Shown: positions 17,435-25,931 of the stretch, in pieces
How positions within the stretch are numbered: the stretch's first letter is position 1
Layout: every line of letters begins with the position of its first letter
Assembly: GCF_002014975.1 (NCBI RefSeq)
Contig: NZ_MUXV01000062.1
Location: 1 to 48,159, forward strand
Direction: 5' to 3'
DNA: 48,159 bases
From: Moraxella bovis
GTDB taxonomy: Bacteria; Pseudomonadota; Gammaproteobacteria; Pseudomonadales; Moraxellaceae
Program-made: the position numbers and the translations under genes
Notes under the pieces: generated by a model
What the model was told of the DNA's origin: nothing
What the model saw: only the letters and a program-made list of their open reading frames with translations
Database searches by the model: none

Positions 17435-18977
17435 TTATTTGGATTTCACTACGCCATTTTCCTTAACGAGCTTATCCGCCCAATCAAATAATTCATTCAA
17501 ATCATAATCCCCACCATGACCCACACCCCACGCCAAGGCAAAATCCACGTTCTTGCCCTGATTTTGTAAGGCGGTGGCTAGTATCACAGGCACGGCAAGG
17601 GATGTATCATTATCCTTTGCCGCATGACGGATACGCCAATGCTCGGTGGGGCTTTGGGCGATATAATTCATCGCATTCATCATCTTGATAGTGTGAGCAT
17701 CCGCCATGCTCCCTTGTCCGTATTTTTTGCCAAAGGCGGTAAAATGCTGATTGTTCAAAGTCTTATTACCAAACAGATTATTCTCGCCACTGGTCAAATC
17801 TGTGGCATCAAACGCAGCTACGCCCTTGCCACGCCCCAAGTATTTTAAATAACCGTCAAAATCCGCCACATAAAAAGGGTTTGCCGACTTTCGTTGTGCC
17901 AAAAAGTCAAAATCACTCAAATCCGTGCCATTTTTAAAGGCGGTATTGGCGAAGTTATTCAAATGATAAATCACTTCATCTTTAAACGTGCCGTTGCCGT
18001 TATAATCCAATGTTAATGACTGTCCGTTGTGCCCTGTTAATTTTAAACCATTGATATAACTGGGGAAATTGGATCTTAATTCATTTGACCAACTTTTTTG
18101 CTCGTCCGTTAGGCTTGCCTTTATGCGTTCACGTTTGATGTTGTAGTCTAGCATGGAGACGTGCATTTTGTGATAATCATCAATGCCGTTAAATTGCCAC
18201 TCGTACGCCATATCGGCATTTTCAAGGTTGGTAATCGGAGCATAGGCGGACACGGCAAACACGCTGTCATCAGCTGTCATAATCGCCCCTGTTTTTTACA
18301 ATTCGGCGTGATAATCCATGCTATTGCCACTTGCCCCTAAAAGTAGCGACATCACCCCGCCTGCGGACGTGCCATTGGCGATAATACGGTCGGCTCGCCC
18401 TGCCATGAGCGTGTCATTGGCTTTGAGATAGGCAATGGCGGATTTTAAATCCACGATGACAGACGGAGCTTTGCCCGTGTGGTTGCCGTCTGTGCCGAGT
18501 GTCCGCCCCCTAGCCCCTGCACTTGCCACGACATAGCCACGCATGAGAGTGGCAACCGCACTGTTTGGTCTTGGCGTACCGTCTCGCCCTGCCCTACTCT
18601 CTCTCGGCGGTCATCGGCTTGGCGGGCATATATCCGCCCACGCCATTGGGGAAAAATATCGGGGCGGTGTCTGCCGTGTAGCCGTTAATGCTGTCGCCTG
18701 TAAAATACGACTCGGGGATATAGACGTTCATCACTTGATAATCAGGCTCGGTAGGGTTTGCCACATAGGGGGTATTTTCAAACGCACGCACGACAAGGCT
18801 TTGGTCGTCTTGGGTGATGGTTTTGTAATTGTTGGGACTAAACGTTAAAGAGCTGGGCGTGGTGGTTGTGGCAAGCTTATTTGTATTTGCATTTGGGTTT
18901 GTATTTTGGGAAATGGATGTGGTGCAGGCGAATAAAGACAACAAGGCGATAATGGAAATGGACAATAAGGATTTCAT
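17435..18977 (-). pseudogene. Tannase/feruloyl-esterase-like lipoprotein, inactivated
   Basis: Three fragments of one alpha/beta hydrolase. The N-terminal part from ATG 18977 has a lipoprotein signal (lipobox near 'LLSLFAC') and 'GVGGYMPAKP'. It stops at 18594 because of a shift in a short CT repeat (18597-18605); adding one 2-bp unit restores the frame. The middle part holds 'RGYVVASAGARGRTLG' and the nucleophile motif 'GTSAGG', as in subtype B tannases, and ends at an in-frame TAA (18296-18298). The last part holds 'AYAPITNLENADMAYEW' and a C-terminal 'WGVGHGGDYD', the likely catalytic His region. The family splits galloyl or related esters. With one frameshift and one nonsense codon the gene is almost certainly dead, although all catalytic motifs persist. 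A Fur-box-like site lies just upstream. Confidence 0.8.
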
Positions 18978-18990
18978 ACATATGTCTCAA

Positions 18991-19009
18991 TAAAATAATA
19001 ATCATTATA
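18991..19009 (-). promoter_or_regulatory. Possible Fur box
   Basis: A 19-bp site matches the consensus GATAATGATAATCATTATC at about 15 positions, with a perfect core ATAATCATTAT. It lies 14 bp before the start codon of the tannase-like pseudogene and after the rlmA stop. Iron control of the former gene is inference. Confidence 0.45.
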
Positions 19010-19062
19010 ATCCAAGCAGTCAAAAAAGCAACTCCTTGTACAAAAATCGTCATTTGAGAAAC

Positions 19063-19875
19063 TTATGCCCTTTTAAATAAATACACACAAAAACTTGCCC
19101 TAACATCAAACTTATCCTGTGCTTTTAACGCCGTTTTACGCTCAAGTTTGGCTTTATAAGTATAAGGGGTCATGTCTATCAAATCATTTAGGCTTTGGTT
19201 ATCAAGGCATAAATCAGCGTCTATTTGCCATTCATTGACAAGGGTAAACTCGGGCGACAATTCTGCGATAAATTTGGCAGGGTTGTGCGGATTGACGGTG
19301 TCAAAGAGCTTCTCACGCATGGCATATAGGTGCATGGGGGCAGGCGTGGCAACCAGCAAAGACCCATCTGATTTTAACACCCTTAACATCTCGGACTTTG
19401 GCAAGGGGCTAAATAGGCTCGTACAAATATCCACACACTCGTCCGCCACAGGCAACACCGCCCCTGTACCCACCACCCAAGTGATGTGTTTGCCGATGTC
19501 GGTGTTTTTATACGTTCTAGACGCTGTCATAATGGCGGTTTTGGCAATGTCAAGCCCGATAACTTGGGCAGAGCGTGTCATGCCAGCGGTGTAATAGCCT
19601 TCGCCACAGCCGATGTCTAGTATCGCTTTGGGCGATAGGTCAGCAATCACTTGGCTGATTTTGGTGCGAAGTGGCTCATAAAATCCGCTCGCCAAAAAGC
19701 GTCTGCGAGCCTGTACCGATGTTGGCGTATCGCCTGCACTGTGGCTGTTTTTGTGTTGAACCACGTGCAAATTGACATAGCCGTTCTTGCTGATGTCATA
19801 GCTGTGGCGGTTTTGGCAGGTGTAGGTTTTGCCTTGTAAGTTTAAGTCGGTGTGGCAAATGGGGCAGATGAGCAT
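19063..19875 (-). CDS. rlmA: 23S rRNA (guanine-N1)-methyltransferase
   Basis: RlmA/RrmA-type enzyme that methylates N1 of guanine 745 in helix 35 of 23S rRNA (E. coli numbering), using S-adenosylmethionine. The 270-residue protein starts with the zinc-binding module 'CPICHTDL' plus 'YTCQNRHSYD', then 'GYVNLHVVQHKNSHSAGD', which is typical of this family. The methyltransferase domain has the SAM motif I 'ILDIGCGEGYYT' at about residues 86-97 and 'GLDIAKTAI' as motif II. Length is as expected. The gene ends 85 bp before the tannase-like pseudogene and probably has its own transcript. Confidence 0.88.
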   Translation of the reverse strand: MLICPICHTDLNLQGKTYTCQNRHSYDISKNGYVNLHVVQHKNSHSAGDTPTSVQARRRFLASGFYEPLRTKISQVIADLSPKAILDIGCGEGYYTAGMTRSAQVIGLDIAKTAIMTASRTYKNTDIGKHITWVVGTGAVLPVADECVDICTSLFSPLPKSEMLRVLKSDGSLLVATPAPMHLYAMREKLFDTVNPHNPAKFIAELSPEFTLVNEWQIDADLCLDNQSLNDLIDMTPYTYKAKLERKTALKAQDKFDVRASFCVYLFKRA

Positions 19876-19907
19876 AGGTTTTATTAATATTGGTTGTGTT
19901 ATTTGTT

Positions 19908-20456
19908 TTATGGGCGGTTGGTGGTTTTAAACTCTTGATAAAATTCTTTATCGTCATCATAACTTGGTGGGTTTAATAAGACGATTTGACCATTGATTAA
20001 CTCATTATAAATTTGGGTGGCTTGTTGTTTAATTTTATTTAACTCAATCTCTGAAAATTCACCATAATGCTCTTCTCCCCAAAAATACAATTCCGCATAC
20101 AACCCATATTTTGTTGCCAATTCTCTCAAAAATGTATAGCCTTGACAATACCAATTATAAATTGTTGCTAATTTTTCTAAGTCATTGGGTTGATTGATTA
20201 AGGATAATAAGACATCTATTAAAGTTTTGCTATAATATTTTGAATAATCCAGATAGGGAATGCTTAACTTTTCAATCTCAATAATACTTCTTTTGTCTTT
20301 AAAATCAAGACTGATTAACGCCAAATAATCATCAGGAATTAAATACTTTTCCAAACTTGGTTCGTTATACACCCAAGTTTCAAAGTCGGACAATGAGCCT
20401 TGTTCTAACAGAAGTGTAAAGAAAGGTTTTTGCAAGTTAAAGGGTAAAATTTTCAT
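19908..20456 (-). CDS. Hypothetical protein, 182 residues
   Basis: I do not recognise this protein. It is soluble, acidic overall and rich in Tyr, Leu and Glu, with no signal peptide or membrane segment. Features include a Trp/Tyr-rich centre ('IYNWYCQGYTFLREL', 'AELYFWGEEHYGE') and a charged tail. Its ATG overlaps the stop of the upstream gene in the order ATGA (20453-20456), so the two are translationally coupled. The pair lies between rlmA and the PIN/RHH region, in AT-richer DNA than its neighbours. Such small coupled pairs often sit in accessory loci; no function is claimed. Confidence 0.65.
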   Translation of the reverse strand: MKILPFNLQKPFFTLLLEQGSLSDFETWVYNEPSLEKYLIPDDYLALISLDFKDKRSIIEIEKLSIPYLDYSKYYSKTLIDVLLSLINQPNDLEKLATIYNWYCQGYTFLRELATKYGLYAELYFWGEEHYGEFSEIELNKIKQQATQIYNELINGQIVLLNPPSYDDDKEFYQEFKTTNRP

Positions 20457-20959
20457 TCTTGTTTCTTATTATTTTCATAAACCCAACGCCGACAATCATC
20501 ATATTTATAAAAACTGACATACAACCTTATATGATATAAATTATCAAAATTATAATCACCTACCGATATTTCGTTTTCTCCCACACAAAACCGTCTGTAA
20601 AAAGAATGCTTGGCGGTACTATATTCCGATAATTCAACATCATCGGAAATTTTTTGAATATTTTCTAGCAATGTTTCAATATCGCTTGTTTTGGGATTAT
20701 GGTAATGATAGGCGATAGAAATGGATTGTGCACTGGTCTTTTTATGGTCATCTCGTTTATCAAATGGGGGCAAGCCGATTGTGACCGCATCTAAGATGTG
20801 TTGCAATTCGGCTTGCTTTTTATCATAATCCAATTTGATAGGGGCGTGAAACTCAGAATTTTTAACCCCATCTATCAAGTTATAAATCATAATGGGTAGC
20901 ACAAAAGCCAAAACAGCAATGAAAAAAACATAATGAATTATTTGTTTATCGTTTTTCAT
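20453..20959 (-). CDS. Hypothetical membrane-anchored protein
   Basis: About 168 residues from ATG 20957-20959, which has AGGTGG five bases upstream; a GTG at 20968 is a weaker alternative. Residues 9-28 ('YVFFIAVLAFVLPIMIYNLI') form one membrane helix, with the rest probably outside the cytoplasm. The soluble part has charged helices and two late cysteines ('RRFCVGEN', 'YDDCRRWVY') that could form a disulfide. I know no family for it. It is coupled to the next gene by a 4-base overlap. Its start lies within 10 bp of the duplicated prfC 3' end, and its ribosome site is made partly of sequence next to that remnant. Confidence 0.6.
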   Translation of the reverse strand: MKNDKQIIHYVFFIAVLAFVLPIMIYNLIDGVKNSEFHAPIKLDYDKKQAELQHILDAVTIGLPPFDKRDDHKKTSAQSISIAYHYHNPKTSDIETLLENIQKISDDVELSEYSTAKHSFYRRFCVGENEISVGDYNFDNLYHIRLYVSFYKYDDCRRWVYENNKKQE

Positions 20960-20968
20960 GCTATCCAC

Positions 20969-21053
20969 CTAAAATCAATGCTCCCTCGTACTTCTAAACG
21001 CCACCTCGGGATACCGCTCTTGCATTAACTGCAAATTGACACAACTTAGGGCA
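20969..21053 (-). pseudogene. Duplicated 3' end of prfC
   Basis: About 85 bp match the end of prfC at 21710-21795. Translated on the minus strand it reads '[15 protein letters not shown]' followed by STREH and a stop, against '[15 protein letters not shown]', ATREH and stop in the real gene. The similarity includes about 8 bp after the stop codon. The copies are direct repeats 741 bp apart and enclose exactly the PIN/RHH gene pair. Confidence 0.9.
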
Positions 21054-21067
21054 AATTAGAAAATCAA

Positions 21068-21274
21068 TCATAACGCCTTATCCAAAAGCTCCAATGCTCT
21101 TTTAATATCGCCTTGTTTGGCTCTGTTTTCAAAGCGTTTTTTTGCTTCATATTCGGCAAGCACATTAGACATTGTTTCGTCTATTAAGCGAGCAACACTC
21201 AGTCCTTGCTCATTGGCAATCACGCTTAGGCGTTCGTGTTTGTCATTGCTGACTTGAAGTGTTAATGTCGTCAT
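21068..21274 (-). CDS. Ribbon-helix-helix antitoxin-like protein
   Basis: A 68-residue protein with the look of a ribbon-helix-helix DNA-binding antitoxin: a short N-terminal strand 'MTTLTLQVS', then 'HERLSVIANEQGLSVARLIDE' split over two helices, and a charged C-terminal helix that could bind the toxin. It starts inside the PIN gene, overlapping its 3' end by 32 bp, so it is translated after the toxin. That order is the reverse of most type II modules. RHH antitoxins usually repress their own operon; no operator was identified. Confidence 0.75.
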   Translation of the reverse strand: MTTLTLQVSNDKHERLSVIANEQGLSVARLIDETMSNVLAEYEAKKRFENRAKQGDIKRALELLDKAL

Positions 21275-21692
21275 TATAACTCCTTAATTGCAATAATTGT
21301 TCTGGTGTTAAAATTTGAATGCCAAAATTCAACTCATTTTGGCGAAAATCTTTTTGATTATGACTGACAATAATATTGGCATTACCTGCAACCGCCAATT
21401 CTATCAAATGATTATCGCCTTCATCTTTTAAATTGGGTCGCCACAAATAAAAAATACGCACCCATTCACAAATGGACAACAACGCATTTAAAATTTCATT
21501 GCGTTCATCTAATGATAATTTACTTTTGGCAAATATATCATCACGAGCCAAAACATCTTCATATTCTGCCAATAACACCACACCAATAATCGGTATAAAT
21601 TCGCCTTTTAAGCAGGCTTTAATTAGGCGGTTGGCGTGATAAGACCCCAAACACGCCCCCACCAAAATATTGGTATCCAAGACAACTTTCAT
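21243..21692 (-). CDS. PIN-domain toxin of a putative toxin-antitoxin module
   Basis: A 149-residue PIN-domain ribonuclease of the 'putative toxin component, PIN family' type. The acidic metal-binding residues are visible: D6 in 'VVLDTNILVGA', Glu in 'LLAEYEDVL', Asp in 'DEGDNHLIELA', and a final acidic region around 'VSHNQKDFR'. It likely cuts RNA, often tRNA or mRNA, when not bound by its partner. The downstream overlapping RHH gene is the probable antitoxin. The pair is boxed in by prfC (21716) and a duplicated prfC tail (20969), which suggests it arrived as a unit. Confidence 0.82.
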   Translation of the reverse strand: MKVVLDTNILVGACLGSYHANRLIKACLKGEFIPIIGVVLLAEYEDVLARDDIFAKSKLSLDERNEILNALLSICEWVRIFYLWRPNLKDEGDNHLIELAVAGNANIIVSHNQKDFRQNELNFGIQILTPEQLLQLRSYNDDINTSSQQ

Positions 21693-21715
21693 TATAATTC
21701 CACATTAATCTAAAA

Positions 21716-23302
21716 TCAATGCTCCCTGGTCGCCCGAAACTCCACCTCAGGATACCGCTCTTGCATTAACTGCAAATTGACACGACTGGGAGCAAGATAA
21801 GTCAAATAACCACCGCCGTCAATAGACAACTGGTCGTGGGCTTTTTTCTTAAACTTTTCAAACGCCACTTTGTCATCACAATGCACCCAACGCACGGTGG
21901 CGATAGAAATCGGCTCAAAGGTGCATTGCACCTTATATTCTTCTAGCAAACGATGTGCCACTACTTCAAATTGCAACACGCCCACCGCCCCCAAAATCAA
22001 ATCATTATTGATTTGGGGCATAAAGACTTGCGTTGCTCCTTCTTCGGAGAGCTGTTGCAAGCCTTTTTGTAGGGCTTTGGATTTTAAAGGGTCTTTTAGC
22101 ACCACACGGCGAAACAGCTCGGGGGCAAAGTGCGGAATGCCTGTAAAGTTTAAGGTCTCACCACTGGTAAAGCTATCGCCAATCTGGATTGTGCCGTGAT
22201 TGTGCAAGCCGATGATGTCGCCAGCGTACGCTTCGTCCAATGCTTCACGGTCGCCCGCTAGGAACATGAGTGCGTCCGACACTCGCACTTCTTTGCCAAT
22301 ACGCACGTGGTTCATTTTCATTCCCCGTTCGTATTTGCCCGAACAAATCCGCATAAAGGCGACACGGTCTCGGTGTTTGGGGTCCATATTGGCTTGAATT
22401 TTAAAGACAAAGCCTGTGAAATTTGGCTCGTCCGCTTTTACCAATCGCTCCACCGCATCGTGGTCTTTTGGCGGTGGGGCGTATTTTGTTAAAACGTCCA
22501 AAATCATGTTTACGCCAAAGTTACCCAACGCCGTACCGAACAAAACAGGTGTTTGTCGTCCTGCCAAAAACTCATCCACGTCCCAGTCTTCGTACGCCAT
22601 CTCAGCAAGCTCGATATTGTCCATAAACTCGTCCCACAAAATCTGCCCAAGCCTGTCCTTGATGTCGGCATGGTCGTAACCGTCTCGGCTCTCAATGTCA
22701 GTGATTTGTGAACCAAAGCCTTTTTTATAAAAGTAAGTCTTTTTATCCACAAAACTATACACGCCCACAAAATCCTGCCCCATGCCGACGGGATAAGCAA
22801 ACGGCACGCATTTGATTTTTAGGACGCTTTCAATCTCATCTAAGAGGGCAAGCGGATTTTGGATTTCACGGTCAAGTTTATTGACAAATGAAATAATGGG
22901 CGTGTCTCGCATACGGCACACTTCCATGAGCTTAATGGTGCGTTCTTCCACGCCTTTTGCTCCGTCAATAACCATAAGAGCAGAGTCCACAGCGGTCAGC
23001 GTGCGGTAAGTATCTTCTGAGAAGTCGGCGTGTCCAGGGGTGTCTAGTAGATTAACCACATGATTTTTATAGGGAAATTGCATGACTGATGTCGTGATAG
23101 AGATACCACGCTCTTGCTCCATGCTCATCCAGTCGGACGTGGCATGGCGGTCGGCTTTACGCCCACGCACCTCGCCAGCGACTTGGATTGCCTTGCCCCA
23201 CAGTAGGAGCTTTTCGGTCATGGTGGTTTTACCTGCGTCAGGGTGTGAGATGATGGCGAATGTTCTGCGAGCCTTGATTTGGTTGGTTAAATTGGTTGTC
23301 AT
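21716..23302 (-). CDS. prfC: Peptide chain release factor 3
   Basis: RF3 is the GTPase that frees RF1/RF2 from the ribosome after termination. The protein has about 528 residues from ATG 23300-23302 ('[10 protein letters not shown]'); an upstream in-frame ATG at 23341 would add 13 residues that the family lacks. GTPase motifs: G1 'SHPDAGKTT', G3 '[14 protein letters not shown]', G4 'NKLD'. The C-terminal RF3 domain ends with '[10 protein letters not shown]'. It is complete and uninterrupted. The last 80 or so bases are duplicated 741 bp downstream beyond the PIN/RHH module. Confidence 0.96.
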   Translation of the reverse strand: MTTNLTNQIKARRTFAIISHPDAGKTTMTEKLLLWGKAIQVAGEVRGRKADRHATSDWMSMEQERGISITTSVMQFPYKNHVVNLLDTPGHADFSEDTYRTLTAVDSALMVIDGAKGVEERTIKLMEVCRMRDTPIISFVNKLDREIQNPLALLDEIESVLKIKCVPFAYPVGMGQDFVGVYSFVDKKTYFYKKGFGSQITDIESRDGYDHADIKDRLGQILWDEFMDNIELAEMAYEDWDVDEFLAGRQTPVLFGTALGNFGVNMILDVLTKYAPPPKDHDAVERLVKADEPNFTGFVFKIQANMDPKHRDRVAFMRICSGKYERGMKMNHVRIGKEVRVSDALMFLAGDREALDEAYAGDIIGLHNHGTIQIGDSFTSGETLNFTGIPHFAPELFRRVVLKDPLKSKALQKGLQQLSEEGATQVFMPQINNDLILGAVGVLQFEVVAHRLLEEYKVQCTFEPISIATVRWVHCDDKVAFEKFKKKAHDQLSIDGGGYLTYLAPSRVNLQLMQERYPEVEFRATREH

Positions 23303-23414
23303 TTCTTGCCTTTTATGAATTATGTACATGTTTATGTACAAATATATTTTGAGTTAAACGGGATAAAATTTGGCATATTATATATCAAAATACACTTTCT
23401 TAATACACAAAAAA

Positions 23415-23469
23415 CAACCGCACCCCAAAAGTTAGATACTCAAATACCAACCTTTGAGGTGCGGTTCAA
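23415..23469. repeat. Hairpin or insertion-sequence end remnant
   Basis: Inverted arms AACCGCACCCCAAA and TTTGAGGTGCGGTT enclose about 20 bp, with 'CAAAATGAAGTGGGT' after them. The sequence resembles the ends of some IS3-family elements (CACCCCAAAAGTT / TTTGGGGTGC...CAAAATGAA). No transposase frame remains. It could equally be a stem-loop with no link to an IS. Confidence 0.4.
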
Positions 23470-23554
23470 AATGAAGTGGGTTTTGTGGTAGCATAAGAAT
23501 TAAAAGCAAAGATAAATATAAAAATAAGGTTCTGGTTCAAAAAGGATGCTACAA

Positions 23555-23661
23555 GAAAAACCGTTCGTAGTAAGCTATGCCTGCCCATGACGGAAACCGA
23601 CTCGCAGGCAAGCTTGTGGCGAACGGAAAACCTAGTTTGGCATACTTTTTAGACTACTGCC
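23555..23661 (-). repeat. Dispersed repeat B, copy 2
   Basis: Reverse complement of the element at 5699-5816, sharing AGTATGCCAAA, AGGTTTTCCGTTCGCC and GTCGGTTTCCGTCATGG. Together with the hairpin at 23415 it fills the 437-bp gap between prfC and the nitroreductase gene. Confidence 0.8.
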
Positions 23662-23739
23662 AAAAATAAAACCTGCTCAAGGCTAGAGTGGCGAGCTTTG
23701 GGGTTGGTTCATTTTTTTGGGCGGTGTTTTTATCAAAAT

Positions 23740-24399
23740 TTATTCCACAAACTTCACAACTTGTTCAAAAGTCTTGCGTGCTTTTGGTTTGATTTCTTTA
23801 TCACGATAGCCAAAAGTTACCATTACCGACACGCCCCATTCGGCAGGGTCAAATAAACCTTCTTCTGCCAAAATACGGTTCACTTCTTTATAATCAAAGC
23901 CTTCAATCGGACAACTGTCAATGCCAAGCATTGCTGCCCCCGTCATCATATTGGCAAGGGCGATGTAGGTTTGTTTGTTTGCCCAGTCAAATAAACTGCG
24001 ATCAGAATCCAAAATGGCGATGTCCTCACTTTGGAATTTTTTATAAACTTCCATAATTTTCACACGGTCATCGCCTTGCAAGCCCCGTCTGTCCATAATT
24101 TCGCCAAAATAGGGCGTGTCATAACGGGCGTTTTTCTTGGCAAGAATGGCGACAATGTGGCTGGCGGTTTCCATCGTGGGAATGCCCCACGCATAGGATT
24201 TTAGTTTTTGGCGTAGGTCGTGGTTTTGTAATACCAAAAATTGCCAAGGCTCAGAGCCTACCGAGCTTGGCGACAAACGCCCAAGTTCCAAAATGGTGTT
24301 AAAATCATCGGCAGGGATTTTCTTATTGCCGTCATACGAACGCGTGGACGCACGGCGATGAAAGGCACTAATTAGGTCGTCTTTGCTAAAAATGGTCAT
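23740..24399 (-). CDS. NAD(P)H-dependent nitroreductase family protein
   Basis: FMN-dependent nitroreductase of the NfsB type, 219 residues from ATG 24397-24399. The open frame runs 53 codons further upstream, but that part has no homology to the family and covers a terminator. FMN-binding motifs: 'RRASTRSYDGNKKI' near the N-terminus (Arg-x-Ser/Thr-Arg-x-(F/Y)), 'GRLSPSSVGSEPWQFLV', and 'GVSVMVTFGYRDKE' near the end. Enzymes of this family reduce nitro compounds, quinones or other acceptors with NAD(P)H. It is monocistronic. A Neisseriaceae-type uptake-sequence-like palindrome lies about 115 bp before the start. Confidence 0.9.
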   Translation of the reverse strand: MTIFSKDDLISAFHRRASTRSYDGNKKIPADDFNTILELGRLSPSSVGSEPWQFLVLQNHDLRQKLKSYAWGIPTMETASHIVAILAKKNARYDTPYFGEIMDRRGLQGDDRVKIMEVYKKFQSEDIAILDSDRSLFDWANKQTYIALANMMTGAAMLGIDSCPIEGFDYKEVNRILAEEGLFDPAEWGVSVMVTFGYRDKEIKPKARKTFEQVVKFVE

Positions 24400-24514
24400 A
24401 AATCGCTCCAAAATTAAGGATTTTGAAAATTGGAGCGTATTATAAAAGATTTGGGTTATTATGGATAATTGATAGTTTTGATAGGTAGGTATTATTTTAA
24501 GTGATAAGTGATTT

Positions 24515-24529
24515 TTCAGGCAGCCTGAA
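24515..24529. other. Neisseriaceae DNA-uptake-sequence-like palindrome
   Basis: TTCAGGCAGCCTGAA is palindromic around one base. It contains AGGCAGCCTGAA on the plus strand (24518-24529) and AGGCTGCCTGAA on the minus strand (24515-24526). These match the uptake-sequence dialects described for Kingella and Simonsiella. It lies between two genes close to a terminator, the usual DUS location. Confidence 0.5.
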
Positions 24530-24544
24530 ACTTTTATTTTTAAA

Positions 24545-24584
24545 ATAAAAAACACCATCTTAACTCATAAAATGGTGTTTTTTA
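24545..24584. terminator. Bidirectional terminator
   Basis: AACACCAT/ATGGTGTT stem flanked by A-run and T-run, just past the stop codon of the acidic hypothetical gene (24594, minus). Confidence 0.85.
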
Positions 24585-24593
24585 TTGCCTTAA

Positions 24594-25688
24594 TTACTCT
24601 TCGTCTTCCCAAAAATCATCATAATCTTCTTCTGAAAAGTCTTCATCATCAAAATCCCAATCATCTTCGTACGGGTTGTACCAATAACAATCCATCGGTT
24701 CATCTTGAAATCCCTTTAAGGGAAAAGAATTTATAGTAAATTCAATGGCTTTTTGGGTATCTTGATAAATTTGATAAAATTCATCAGCTAGCTGATTGGT
24801 TTGTTGAGATAAAGTTTTATCTAATTTTGGTAAATCAATAGGGTCATAACCTTCATCTTCATAATAATTAAACCACTCACCGTCATCATAAAAACTATAT
24901 AGCCCACGATTTTGATAAGTTGTCTCTTCGGTGTATATGCGAGATTGTTTGCCATCTAAAATATTATTATAACCAAATTTCAATGCTAAATTATACCAAG
25001 CGTGTGCCTTTTTTGTGTCTTGATTTAAAGCACATTGCTCAATTACCTCTCTTGAAGTTTCTTGGCTATAAAACGCTTTAATAAAATCAATGTCATCATT
25101 TTTAGTTAGATGAAAGGCAATCAAATAAGGTAATATTGCTTTTTTGCTAAAAATCTTGATTGCTTGCTCAATAACCTTATGCTTTCTTTGCTCTGTCTTG
25201 TGTTTCTCGTCCCACTTAGGGATAATTCTTGATAAAAGAAATAAATGCAAAATAATGGCATTAAAATTGGGTTTTTCGCAAAAACACGCCTTATCTAACT
25301 CTTGATAAAGGTCATTTTTAACCAAAATATCAAAACCTTGCCGATAATTTATAGATTTTAATAGTTGATGGCTAAAATCCTTAACAGTAGGGGCGTAAAT
25401 TTGTGTCTGCTCTAACCAAGTGCCAATGAATGCCATAATTTTATTTAATTGCTCTTTGCTAATATTAAAGTCAAAATCTTTAATGCGTTTATTGAGCAAA
25501 TCATTATTATTTGCTTTATGGTTTTGTTCATCTAAGTCAAACAATAAAATTGCATCTTGGCAAAAGTGTTTGTAGGTATAATAACCTAACCTTGCAGACA
25601 GCAGTTCATAAACTTGTGAGCGTTTAATGTTGGGAATAAAAGTTTTTAGTTCTGCGTGAACATCAAAACAAATTTGAGATAAAGTCAT
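24594..25688 (-). CDS. Hypothetical acidic protein
   Basis: About 364 residues from ATG 25686-25688, which has GGAG at good spacing; an upstream ATG at 25718 is less likely. I do not recognise the full protein. Residues 10-45 ('IKRSQVYELLSARLGYYTYKHF') recall the short N-terminal helix domain of proteins labelled glyoxalase-superfamily, but the rest does not fit. The centre is helical and rich in Lys and Asn. The last 30 residues are extremely acidic ('DEDFSEEDYDDFWEDEE'). No signal or membrane segment. Low GC compared with the flanking genes suggests later acquisition. It is monocistronic with a strong terminator. Confidence 0.65.
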   Translation of the reverse strand: MTLSQICFDVHAELKTFIPNIKRSQVYELLSARLGYYTYKHFCQDAILLFDLDEQNHKANNNDLLNKRIKDFDFNISKEQLNKIMAFIGTWLEQTQIYAPTVKDFSHQLLKSINYRQGFDILVKNDLYQELDKACFCEKPNFNAIILHLFLLSRIIPKWDEKHKTEQRKHKVIEQAIKIFSKKAILPYLIAFHLTKNDDIDFIKAFYSQETSREVIEQCALNQDTKKAHAWYNLALKFGYNNILDGKQSRIYTEETTYQNRGLYSFYDDGEWFNYYEDEGYDPIDLPKLDKTLSQQTNQLADEFYQIYQDTQKAIEFTINSFPLKGFQDEPMDCYWYNPYEDDWDFDDEDFSEEDYDDFWEDEE

Positions 25689-25891
25689 ATTAACTCCAAT
25701 TTTCATTTTGACAAACAAATTTTATAAATGGCATATGACTAATGGTAAATTTGTTAGTCAATAAAAATGGAAAAATACAACTTAAAGTTGAAGTGATTTT
25801 TTTAGGGATAAAATGTCGGTTTCTACTCATATGCCAAAGTAAGGGCGACCCCCTGTGGCATATCATAGTTTGTTTTGGTAAAATTGTCAAG

Positions 25892-25921
25892 AAAAACACC
25901 GCTTCAATCAAAGCGGTGTTC
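25892..25921 (-). terminator. Terminator after the Old Yellow Enzyme pseudogene
   Basis: A 10-bp perfect stem AACACCGCTT/AAGCGGTGTT with a 6-nt loop, followed on the minus strand by a U-run (GTGTTTTTC). It lies 10 bp past the stop at 25932. Confidence 0.85.
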
Positions 25922-25931
25922 TTATCATCAA

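Noticed and set aside
23306..23491. 61-codon plus-strand frame upstream of prfC
   Set aside because: It overlaps the prfC promoter region and the hairpin at 23415; no ribosome site or similarity.
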